From assembly GCF_000745315.1 (NCBI RefSeq), contig NZ_JQNQ01000001.1, forward strand, positions 2,046,001 to 2,110,000: DNA of 64,000 bases, in the 5' to 3' direction. The notes under the pieces were generated by a model. That model saw nothing but the letters and a program-made list of their open reading frames with translations, made no database searches and was not told the DNA's origin. How positions within the stretch are numbered: position 1 is the first letter of the stretch; every line of letters starts with the position of its first letter. This stretch comes from Salegentibacter sp. Hel_I_6. Its GTDB lineage: Bacteria > Bacteroidota > Bacteroidia > Flavobacteriales > Flavobacteriaceae. Of this stretch, positions 50,463 to 59,085 are shown in pieces. Both the position numbers and the translations under genes were made by a program.

Positions 50463-52307
50463 TTATTCGTCTTCTTCTGAAGATTCTTCGGCAGTATAAA
50501 GATTATTATCTCTATTTACATCGGCCATAAGTTGAGATTCGTCTATTTCTATACTCTCAATCTCGCTTAATGGTTTATCTATTTTTAGTTCGTAGGTTGG
50601 GTATGCCCAGGCCCAATCATCGGCAACTGTCCAGTTTTCGTGAACTGCAGCTTTTTCCCAACGCATCATTTGTAATGGCACATAGATCATTTCCTCTTCT
50701 CCGTTGTTATAACGCACGGTGATATCTAAAGGCATCGGCATCAATTTTTGACGCTCTAAGGTTACTTTAGTTGAATTTTCATCGGCTTCGGTAACTTCTT
50801 TAATGCCATAGTCAATAGTAGCAGTTGTACGCGTCCAGTCGTTTAAATACCAATCTAATTCTGCTCCTGAAACTTTCTCGGCAATTCTTATAAAATCGTT
50901 AGGCGTAGGATGCTTAAATTTCCATTCATCGTAATAACGTTTTAGGGTTTTATCAAGATTATCCTCACCAATTACATAACCTAATTGTGCTAAAAATACA
51001 GCACCTTTAGAATAAGCTGAAGCTCCGTAAGCAGCATTTAAGTCATAACGATCGGCCTGGGTAGATTGTGGTTGTTCAACCCCGGAATTTGCCAATTGAA
51101 GGTAGCTTCGGTAAGAACCGGTATGCGGATTATCGGCATAAGTTTCCATCACCTGGTTCATTGCTTCACTGGAAATATAACTGGTAAAACCTTCATCCAT
51201 CCATTCGTGCTTACTTTCGTTCGTAGCCATTAAATGCTGAAACCAAGCGTGAGCCAATTCGTGAGCTGTTACCCCTACCAGGCTTCCAAAATTGCGTTCT
51301 CCTGTAATTAGGGTGAGCATAGCATATTCCATTCCGCCATCTCCACCTTGTGCTACAGTATATTGATCCCATGGATACGGACCTATATTTTCGTTGAAAA
51401 ACAACAATAAATCTTCGGTTTTTTCCTGTAGATTTTTCCAGTTTTCTTTTATTTCCTCATTGTCTTTATAGAAAAAGTGAAGTACGGTTCCATCTGCAGC
51501 AGTTCTGTTATCGTGAATATAATCAGGATCTGCAGCCCAGGTAAAATCATGAACTTCTGGGGCAACAAAATGCCAGGTATGGGTATCGCCTTCAGCTTCA
51601 ACCTCTTCATCAGAATACCCGTGACCAATTTCATCTGGATTTTGAAGATAACCTGAAGCGGCAACGGTATAGTCTTTATGAATGGTAAGTTTTACGTCGA
51701 AATCGCCCCAAACCCCGTGAAATTCACGGCCAATGTAAGGCGCTGCGTGCCAGCCTTCAAAATCATATTCTGCCAATTTAGGAAACCATTGGCTCATAGA
51801 AAGTGCTACCCCTTCTGAACTATTTCTTCCAGAACGACGAATTTGTTCAGGTACCTGGCCTTCAAATTCCATATTGAAAGTGGCTTTTTCTCCCGGTAAA
51901 ATAGGTTCGTCCAGCTCAACTTCCAGTACAGTTCCAACTTCCTCGTAAGAAAGTTCATTTCCATCCTGGTTAAGGCTGGAAACCCTTAAATATCCTTGTT
52001 GATCTTCGGTTAATTTAGAAATGCGGTCTCCTACCCTTCTATCTGGATCTTGTATGCTTGTAGAGCGCACATCCATTTCACTTCCGGGTTGAAAAGCATT
52101 GAAATACAAATGATAGAAAACGCGGTCTAAAGTATCAGGCGAATTATTGGTGTATTCCAATTCCTGAGTACCGGTATATTGAAAGTTTTCAACATTCATG
52201 TCTACCTCCATTTTATAACCTACGTGCTGTTGCCAGTAGCTGCTATTGTTTTGAGCACCGGCCAGAGTGGTGGCAACTAAAGCCAGACTTAATAATAATT
52301 TCTTCAT
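50463..52307 (-). CDS. M1-family zinc metallopeptidase
   Basis: A 614-residue secreted aminopeptidase-like enzyme. A signal peptide (about 1-18, TTLAGAQ) is followed by the N-terminal beta domain and the gluzincin catalytic domain. GGMEYAM (324-330) takes the place of GAMEN, the zinc ligands are His349 and His353 of HELAHAWFQH, and Glu372 is the third. A C-terminal acidic tail (EESSEEDE) is present. It is preceded by the S8 peptidase gene (36 bp) in the same direction. Confidence 0.93.
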   Translation of the reverse strand: MKKLLLSLALVATTLAGAQNNSSYWQQHVGYKMEVDMNVENFQYTGTQELEYTNNSPDTLDRVFYHLYFNAFQPGSEMDVRSTSIQDPDRRVGDRISKLTEDQQGYLRVSSLNQDGNELSYEEVGTVLEVELDEPILPGEKATFNMEFEGQVPEQIRRSGRNSSEGVALSMSQWFPKLAEYDFEGWHAAPYIGREFHGVWGDFDVKLTIHKDYTVAASGYLQNPDEIGHGYSDEEVEAEGDTHTWHFVAPEVHDFTWAADPDYIHDNRTAADGTVLHFFYKDNEEIKENWKNLQEKTEDLLLFFNENIGPYPWDQYTVAQGGDGGMEYAMLTLITGERNFGSLVGVTAHELAHAWFQHLMATNESKHEWMDEGFTSYISSEAMNQVMETYADNPHTGSYRSYLQLANSGVEQPQSTQADRYDLNAAYGASAYSKGAVFLAQLGYVIGEDNLDKTLKRYYDEWKFKHPTPNDFIRIAEKVSGAELDWYLNDWTRTTATIDYGIKEVTEADENSTKVTLERQKLMPMPLDITVRYNNGEEEMIYVPLQMMRWEKAAVHENWTVADDWAWAYPTYELKIDKPLSEIESIEIDESQLMADVNRDNNLYTAEESSEEDE

Positions 52308-52343
52308 TTATTTGTGGTTTTTATGATAAAATAAAACTTGATT

Positions 52344-54017
52344 TTAATTTGTTTGAGAAGCTAAAATAAGCGCGTTATAAAGATTAACCATTTTTCCTGA
52401 AACGGATAATTCTTTAAAATTCTTAGTATTGCCTCTATCGCCGCCTACAATTACACTAGCATTTGTGGTTAAACCGCTATCCATAATTATCTGTTTTACC
52501 TGTGCAGCACTTAATTTAGGATAAAAAGACCGAATAATTGCTGCTACTCCGGCCACTGCGGGAGCCGCCATAGACGTTCCCTGAAGATATTCATACTCAT
52601 TATTGGGCGTGGTAGACCAAATCTCGGTTCCAGGTGCAAAAACATCAACGTTAGTTTTTCCGTAGTTGGAAAAATCGGCAACTAGTTTGGAGCCATAATC
52701 GAAATTAAGTGCACCTACTGTTAGAAAATTATCTGAAATTTCTTGTGGTGCATCTGGGTTTTGATCGTTTGGATATACCGTGTTCTCATCTAAATTAAGT
52801 CCTTCATTTCCGCCGGCATTTACGATTAAAACATCATTTTCTGCAGCATATTGAATTGCTTCTGTAACCCATTCAGGATTTGGAGAAAAGTATTTCCCAA
52901 AACTGGTATTGATCACTTTTGCACCATTATCTACCGCATAGCGAATAGCAAGGGCAATATCTTTATCATATTCGTCACCATCTGGTACTGCGCGCAGTAC
53001 CATAATTTCAGCATTATTGGCAACTCCATTTATACCGAGCTTATTATTTCTTTCTGCAGCGATAATTCCGGCAACGTGGGTCCCGTGTTTAAGATCTTCT
53101 TTATCTTTTGAAGGTCCTAAAACATTGGCATTTCCATAATTGGTATCAGTAATATCATAAGGGTCATCTCCTACAGGTGCTCGCCCATCTAACTCTAAAT
53201 TTAAGTGGGTATCTAAACGATTGGCATAATATTCAATGCCTTCATCTAATTCTTCCAGTGCCTCAGGAATATTTTCATTTACGTTATCCTGAATTTGCTG
53301 AAGCATCGCCTTATACTGGGCTAATTGCCCGGAAGCTTCCATTTCGTTCAGTTCTTTTTTGGTGTAATCTTCTTTTCCAAGTTGAGAAGAAACGGCCTGG
53401 TGCGCCGCTACCAGTTGTTTCTTAATCTCCTGATACTGGTTCCTATTTTGAATAGTTTCTTCATATTCTTTTTCATACTCCGCTTTTGCTTCCTGGTAAT
53501 AGATGAATTCAGCGCGATCTGCAGTGCTTATAGAACTGGCGGTTTTACCTTCGTATTTGGGTTTTAAACGCTTATAAATACGGGTATATTCCATATTTTC
53601 TTCTACGGCATCACCTAAAAAGTTCCAACCGTGAACATCGTCTATATAACCATTATTGTCATCGTCTATTCCATTACCGGGAATTTCATCGGTATTAGTC
53701 CACAGCACGCCATCAAGATCTTCGTGCTCAATATCTACACCGCTATCAATAACTGCTACAATGGTTTTTTGGCCTTTGTTGTTTTTAATAATTTCTGAAT
53801 AAGCTTTATCAACGCTCATCCCGGGGATAGTATCGGTCATAAGATCGGCACCGCCCCAGCCTTTTAACTGGGTTTCAGAAAGATCGGTGATCTTGAGTGG
53901 AATTGAATCTATATTGGCAATTGGAGTAGAAACAATTTTTGGGGATCCACTTCCGCAGGAAGCTAAAATAAGTGCGCTTCCCATAAAAAACGCGGATTTT
54001 AAAAAAGGTATTTTCAT
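52344..54017 (-). CDS. S8 (subtilisin-like) peptidase, lipoprotein with a large insert
   Basis: A 557-residue serine peptidase, anchored by a lipobox (LASC, Cys21). The triad is Asp91 (VIDSGVD), His311 (HGTHVAG) and Ser482 (GTSMAAP); Asn404 lies in VNAGGN. The 220 residues between the Asp and His are far more than in plain subtilisins and include a helical Lys/Glu/Gln-rich insert (about 150-265), as in other Bacteroidota S8 peptidases. The protein lacks a recognisable prodomain. It is transcribed with the M1 peptidase gene. Confidence 0.93.
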   Translation of the reverse strand: MKIPFLKSAFFMGSALILASCGSGSPKIVSTPIANIDSIPLKITDLSETQLKGWGGADLMTDTIPGMSVDKAYSEIIKNNKGQKTIVAVIDSGVDIEHEDLDGVLWTNTDEIPGNGIDDDNNGYIDDVHGWNFLGDAVEENMEYTRIYKRLKPKYEGKTASSISTADRAEFIYYQEAKAEYEKEYEETIQNRNQYQEIKKQLVAAHQAVSSQLGKEDYTKKELNEMEASGQLAQYKAMLQQIQDNVNENIPEALEELDEGIEYYANRLDTHLNLELDGRAPVGDDPYDITDTNYGNANVLGPSKDKEDLKHGTHVAGIIAAERNNKLGINGVANNAEIMVLRAVPDGDEYDKDIALAIRYAVDNGAKVINTSFGKYFSPNPEWVTEAIQYAAENDVLIVNAGGNEGLNLDENTVYPNDQNPDAPQEISDNFLTVGALNFDYGSKLVADFSNYGKTNVDVFAPGTEIWSTTPNNEYEYLQGTSMAAPAVAGVAAIIRSFYPKLSAAQVKQIIMDSGLTTNASVIVGGDRGNTKNFKELSVSGKMVNLYNALILASQTN

Positions 54018-54076
54018 GTATTCTTTAATATTTAGTTTGGCTTAATTTTTTTGTTTGGGTTTAGCCGAAAATGACA

Positions 54077-54940
54077 TTAATTAAAAAGCTCGTTAAAAGT
54101 AAAGGTTTTGTCTAACCTAACCCCTTTTTCGGTGTTTTTTAAAGTTATAATCTCATTATGTGCATCGTGCTCCAAAAACAAATAGTAATCTTTATCTGCA
54201 GCCTGTTTTAGAAACTTTTCCTTTTCAGTTAAAGTTAGCAATGGCCGGGTATCAAAACCCATTACATAGGGTAAAGGAATATGCCCTGCGGTTGGCAGCA
54301 AATCGGCCATAAAGACAAGGGTTTTTCCTTTGTATTCTATATGTGGGATCATTTGTTTATCGGTATGTCCATCTGCAAACAATACGCCAAAATCAAATTC
54401 ATTAGACTGTTTAAAAGTTTCATCTTCTTTTCGGTCTAAAAAGTGAAGCTGCCCACTTTCTTCCATTGGTAGGATATTTTCCTTTAAAAATGAAGCTTTT
54501 TCACGGGCATTAGGTTCTGTAGCCCACTTCCAATGCTCTTTATTGCTCCAGAATTTAGCATTCTTAAAAGCCGGTTCATACCCGGTTTTGTCTTTATTCC
54601 ATTTTATGGCTCCTCCAACGTGGTCAAAATGAAGGTGTGTTAGGAAAACATCAGTAATATCATCACGGTGAAATCCTTGTTTTTTAAGCGATTTATCTAT
54701 AGAATGTTCGCCCCATGGATAATAAAAACCAAAGAATTTATCACTTTGTTTATCGCCCATTCCCGTGTCTATTAGCGTAAGTTTATCGCCATCTTCTATC
54801 AAAAGGCAGCGGGCCGCCATATCTATCATATTATTGGAATCGGCAGGATTGGTTCTATTCCAAAGACTTTTTGGAACTACGCCAAACATAGCGCCGCCGT
54901 CCAGTTTAAAATTGCCGGATTCTATTGGGTATAATTTCAT
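54077..54940 (-). CDS. MBL-fold metallo-hydrolase
   Basis: A 287-residue soluble metallo-beta-lactamase-fold hydrolase. The metal motif is HLHFDHVGG (His102, His104, Asp106 and His107 visible), with DTGMG (58-62) before it, and GHTDKQMIPH and LEHDAHNE further on. No signal peptide is seen, so the action is probably cytosolic (lactonase- or thioesterase-like); substrate unknown. It lies 59 bp upstream of the S8 gene. Confidence 0.88.
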   Translation of the reverse strand: MKLYPIESGNFKLDGGAMFGVVPKSLWNRTNPADSNNMIDMAARCLLIEDGDKLTLIDTGMGDKQSDKFFGFYYPWGEHSIDKSLKKQGFHRDDITDVFLTHLHFDHVGGAIKWNKDKTGYEPAFKNAKFWSNKEHWKWATEPNAREKASFLKENILPMEESGQLHFLDRKEDETFKQSNEFDFGVLFADGHTDKQMIPHIEYKGKTLVFMADLLPTAGHIPLPYVMGFDTRPLLTLTEKEKFLKQAADKDYYLFLEHDAHNEIITLKNTEKGVRLDKTFTFNELFN

Positions 54941-55123
54941 ACGTGATTTATTGTTTTTTTAATGCTCTTTGCTTAATTCGCAACCTTTTTTCGGTTTATG
55001 GGTCTAATAATTTCTACTTATTTCAAAAAGTATCTTTGAGATCCTGCAAATTAATAAAAGGAAAAAACATGTACTGCTAAAATTCTGTTAGCTGATGGGT
55101 TTTATAACTGCCTAATTAAACAA

Positions 55124-56908
55124 TTATTCTAAATAGAGCACTTTTTCATTCTCTTCGATAATATCGTTATAATGAAACGGCCTCTTCACACCTTCAGCAT
55201 TAATAACAAAAAAGGGTAGGATAGAATTTTTATCATCTTTATGTTTTTTCACCCAATCTCGTGTAGAAATTTCCTCCTTAATGGTTTGAGTTTTTTCTTC
55301 AAAATCTCCATTTGTTATTTTTCTGGCCCAGGGTTTAAGTTCAGTTTTATTGGCAAAAAGTGAAGTTGCATTAATTTTATCGAGCATATCTACATCGGCA
55401 CCGGTTTCACTTGGGGATACCAGCACTATTTTCTTTGGAATATAAAATGCATCGTCGGCTAATTGAGCGGCCAAAAAGTTTATTTCACTATTTCCGGTAA
55501 GAGCGATAAATGTCCCTTTTTCAATAGCTTTTGCATCTTCAAGGGTTTCTTCTTTCAAAACATTCCCATACATACTATCGAAACCTTGATTTTTAGCTTC
55601 AGCAACCATTTCCCGGTTAGCATCTATAATTAATACTTCATTTTTATCTTTAAGATGCTTTGCAAGATATAATCCTAGTGGGTTAGCTCCTAAAATAATA
55701 TATCCCTCCCTGGATTCCTGATGCACCAATTCGCCACGGTTTCTAAGCCAGGTGGTGGTCCAGGTTAGAAAAAGCGGAACTGTAAGGGTGGTGAAAATTG
55801 CCATAAAAACCAGGATAGAAAAGATTTCTGAAGTAATTATTCCCATTTGTAAGCCTATTCCCGCGATAATGATTTCTACCGCACCACGACCGTTCATTCC
55901 GGTTCCTACAGTAATTCCTTCTCGCCAACCATAGCCGCTTGGAAGATAGAATAAGGCAGTACCCACAATTTTTCCTACCATTGCCATAAGTGTCACTACG
56001 ATTAACATTGCAAGATCTGTTTGAAAAACTTCCAAAGTCACATTAAACCCTGCCGAAACAAAGAAAATAGGAGCTAAAAATCCTATAGAAATATCGTGAA
56101 ATATGTGGTTAATATCTTTTGAAATCTGCCTATTAAACACACCATCTCTAATAAATAAACCAGCCATAAATGCCCCTAAAATACTATGTAAACCGGCTAC
56201 TTCTGCCAATTCTGAAAAACCGAGAACAATAATTAAAATCAGGGTAAAATGAAGGGTGCGGCTGTTAATATTTGCTTTCATCAAGTATTTACCCAATAAT
56301 GGCAACAAATAAATTCCTGCAAGCGCAGTAAATATGAAGAATAGAATAGCTTTTCCAGCAACCCACGCCAGCCCCAGGGTATCGATACTCCCTGCATCTA
56401 CATAGCTAATAATCCCGGCGAAAATTACCAATGCGAGCGTATCAGAGATCAAAGCTCCCGCCATAAGTACATAGGCAATTCGGGTGTTGAGTAATTTTAG
56501 ATCTACCAGGATCCTGCTCTTGGTTGCGAGTGAGGTGACGGCTACTGCAATGGCCACAAAAATGGCGGCCATTTGTGTTCCGCCAAAATATATAATAGTG
56601 TAATAACCTAGAACAAAAGGTACTATAAACCCACCCACAGCGGCTAAAAGTCCAGGCCAGGAAGCCTTTCCTAGGTCTCTAAAGTTAATTTCCATGCCAA
56701 TGTAAACCATGAGAAGAATAATACCAACCTCTGCTAGCACATTGATCATTTCAGAGGTTTCCAGCAGACCTAAAAGGGCCGGTCCCAGAATAATTCCAAT
56801 AATAAGTTCACCTAAAATTGCCGGGTATCCTAATTTTTTAGCAGCTGAGCCACCTATCCAGGCACTAAATAAAATGATTAGGAGATTTAGAATGTTTAAT
56901 TCTTCCAT
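55124..56908 (-). CDS. CPA2 cation/proton antiporter with RCK/TrkA-N domain
   Basis: A 594-residue KefB-like monovalent cation/proton antiporter. About twelve membrane helices (1-390; GTQMAAIFVAIAVAVTSLATK carries the conserved helix-4/5 region) are followed by a TrkA-N Rossmann domain (about 401-500; GYIILGANPLGLYLAKHL) and a C-terminal segment ending in ILPFFVINAEGV...NEKVLYLE. The RCK domain senses NAD or other ligands. It is divergent from the next antiporter gene. Confidence 0.9.
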   Translation of the reverse strand: MEELNILNLLIILFSAWIGGSAAKKLGYPAILGELIIGIILGPALLGLLETSEMINVLAEVGIILLMVYIGMEINFRDLGKASWPGLLAAVGGFIVPFVLGYYTIIYFGGTQMAAIFVAIAVAVTSLATKSRILVDLKLLNTRIAYVLMAGALISDTLALVIFAGIISYVDAGSIDTLGLAWVAGKAILFFIFTALAGIYLLPLLGKYLMKANINSRTLHFTLILIIVLGFSELAEVAGLHSILGAFMAGLFIRDGVFNRQISKDINHIFHDISIGFLAPIFFVSAGFNVTLEVFQTDLAMLIVVTLMAMVGKIVGTALFYLPSGYGWREGITVGTGMNGRGAVEIIIAGIGLQMGIITSEIFSILVFMAIFTTLTVPLFLTWTTTWLRNRGELVHQESREGYIILGANPLGLYLAKHLKDKNEVLIIDANREMVAEAKNQGFDSMYGNVLKEETLEDAKAIEKGTFIALTGNSEINFLAAQLADDAFYIPKKIVLVSPSETGADVDMLDKINATSLFANKTELKPWARKITNGDFEEKTQTIKEEISTRDWVKKHKDDKNSILPFFVINAEGVKRPFHYNDIIEENEKVLYLE

Positions 56909-57055
56909 ATAAATAATTTAGTGGTTGGCTTTACAAAATATTAATATTTTACCACATTTAATGAATTATGAACACTAAATAAATTTGAAACCTAATTAAT
57001 TTACATTTTAGCTCAAAAAGCTTGAATAACTTACAATGTTGCGATTAAATCGGGC

Positions 57056-57063
57056 TATTTTTG
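57056..57063 (+). promoter_or_regulatory. -7 box of the CPA1 antiporter gene
   Basis: TATTTTTG, 34 nt before the ATG at 57098; no TTG at the right distance. Confidence 0.35.
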
Positions 57064-57097
57064 TAATTAACAAATTACAGTTCAAATACTTTAAAGC

Positions 57098-58969
57098 ATG
57101 TTAGAACTTGCAAGTTTGGTAATTTTGGGAATCCTTGCCCAATGGTTGGCCTGGAAGATTAAAACCCCTGCAATTTTACCGCTTATTTTAATTGGTCTTT
57201 TAGTTGGGCCAATCTCAACTTTAATAAGTGAGGACGGCACCAAGTGGGTAGAACCAATTTGGAATGGTTCTGAAGGGCTGTTCCCCGGGGAAAGTTTATT
57301 CTATTTTGTCTCCCTGGCTATTTCAGTAATTCTTTTTGAAGGCGGTTTAACCCTTAGAAAAAGTGAAGTAGGAAATATTGGCCCGGTGATCCTGAAACTA
57401 ATTAGTGTGGGTACAATAGTCACTTTTCTTGGAGCAGGTTTGGCAGCGCATTTTATATTTGATCTTTCCTGGCAAATTTCATTTCTATTTTCAGCACTGA
57501 TTATTGTAACGGGACCTACCGTTATTTCTCCTATTCTTAGAAATATACCTCTTAAGACCCATGTTTCTTCCATTTTAAAATGGGAAGGAATTCTTATAGA
57601 TCCTATTGGTGCATTGATTTCTGTATTAATGTTTGAATTTATTAGGGTAGAAGGTGGGCAGGACTTTACCCAGACGGCACTCATAGAGTTTGGTAAGATC
57701 TTGTTATTTGGCTTTACCTTCGGCTTTACTTTTGCCCACTTACTGGCTTTTTTAATTAAAAGGCAAATTATTCCGCATTATTTGCTCAATGTTTTCATTC
57801 TTGCAACCGTTTTAGGGGTTTTTGTACTGGCAGATACCTTTGCTCATGAAAGCGGACTATTGGCGGTGGTGATTATGGGAATGGTAATGGGAAATCAAAA
57901 ATTACCCAATATTAAGGAATTACTATATTTCAAAGAATCTCTTAGCGTTTTATTGATTTCGATACTTTTCATACTACTTGCAGCAAATATTGAAATTGAA
58001 GAACTTTTACTGGTTTTTAACTGGAATTCACTTATACTTTTTGGGGTTGTGGTGTTACTAATTAGACCCATTGGTGTTGTATTAAGTTCAATAGGTTCTG
58101 GGTTGAAAATTAACGAAATGGCCTTTATAAGCTGGGTGGGACCACGAGGTATTGTGGCAGCAGGAATTGCGTCTCTTTTCGGTTTAAGACTCGCGAGAGA
58201 AGGCATCCAAGGTGCAGAATATATTACACCATTGGTATTTATGATCGTGCTTTGTTCAGTTTTATTAAATGCTGCAACAGCGAGACTTTTTGCAAGGTTG
58301 GTAGGTGTTTTTATTAAGGATTCCCAGGGAATTTTAATTATAGGCGCTTCTTCTATCGCAAGGTTGATAGGAAAATATTTACAGGATAATAAGCGCCACG
58401 TGGTTTTGCTCGATAATAATGGTGATAATATAAAGAAATCCAGAGAAATTGGTATTGATGCTATAGAAGGCAGTGTTTATTCAGATGACCTTATGAATAA
58501 TATTGAATTAAACGATATAGGTTATGTAATGGCACTAACGGGAAATAGCGATATTAATAAAACAGCAATTTCAAAATTTAAAAAGCAATTTGGTGAGAAC
58601 GGATCATTTAGGGTAATTACCAGCGATGAAATGAATAATCCTGAGTTAAACCCTACAGAAGGTCTTTTTTCACATACCGATGATTATATTAAACTTACCG
58701 AAGTTTCCAGGAAGTTCCCAAAAATTCACGAGGTAACTTTAAACAGTAAAGAACACTATGAAGGTCTTATTGAAATTTCTAAAACAGACCCGGATATTGT
58801 ACCACTTTTTGTAAAAAATGGAGAAGGAAATTTAACTATAATTCCATCACATAGTTCTGAAGTAGATATTCAGGAAAATAATCAGCTGGTTTATTTAGGA
58901 AAGAAAATTCAGCGGGAAGAAAAGCTTGAAGAGGATTATGAAGAAATTGTAGATAGTGATAAGGATTAA
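57098..58969 (+). CDS. CPA1-type Na+/H+ antiporter with TrkA-N domain
   Basis: A 623-residue NhaP-type antiporter. Membrane part 1-405, with LAISVILFEGGLTLRKSEVG and ILKWEGILIDPIGALISVLM (family signature FEGGLTL, and WEGILIDPIG bearing the conserved Asp). The C-terminal half carries a TrkA-N-like Rossmann domain (about 405-510; GILIIGASSIARLIGKYL) and a terminal region with IVPLFVKNGEGN. The ALTGNSDIN segment matches the ALTGNSEIN of the divergent CPA2 protein, so the two share this cytosolic module. Confidence 0.9.
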   Translation: MLELASLVILGILAQWLAWKIKTPAILPLILIGLLVGPISTLISEDGTKWVEPIWNGSEGLFPGESLFYFVSLAISVILFEGGLTLRKSEVGNIGPVILKLISVGTIVTFLGAGLAAHFIFDLSWQISFLFSALIIVTGPTVISPILRNIPLKTHVSSILKWEGILIDPIGALISVLMFEFIRVEGGQDFTQTALIEFGKILLFGFTFGFTFAHLLAFLIKRQIIPHYLLNVFILATVLGVFVLADTFAHESGLLAVVIMGMVMGNQKLPNIKELLYFKESLSVLLISILFILLAANIEIEELLLVFNWNSLILFGVVVLLIRPIGVVLSSIGSGLKINEMAFISWVGPRGIVAAGIASLFGLRLAREGIQGAEYITPLVFMIVLCSVLLNAATARLFARLVGVFIKDSQGILIIGASSIARLIGKYLQDNKRHVVLLDNNGDNIKKSREIGIDAIEGSVYSDDLMNNIELNDIGYVMALTGNSDINKTAISKFKKQFGENGSFRVITSDEMNNPELNPTEGLFSHTDDYIKLTEVSRKFPKIHEVTLNSKEHYEGLIEISKTDPDIVPLFVKNGEGNLTIIPSHSSEVDIQENNQLVYLGKKIQREEKLEEDYEEIVDSDKD

Positions 58970-59044
58970 AATTTCAACATTTAGAACAAAAAATATCTAT
59001 TGGTTATAGAAAATTAGTTCTCACATTTTAATATCATTTTCCTC

Positions 59045-59052
59045 TATATTTG
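59045..59052 (+). promoter_or_regulatory. -7 box of the third antiporter gene
   Basis: TATATTTG, 33 nt before the ATG at 59086. The in-frame TTG at 59050 overlaps the box and is not taken as the start. Confidence 0.4.
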
Positions 59053-59085
59053 AGGATCTTTAATTTTCTTCTAAACTGGTATGAA

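Noticed and set aside
58396..58403. CCACGTGG as a third parS site
   Set aside because: Only the central 8 bp match; the flanking bases (GCG and TTT) do not fit the consensus, and it lies in the middle of a gene.
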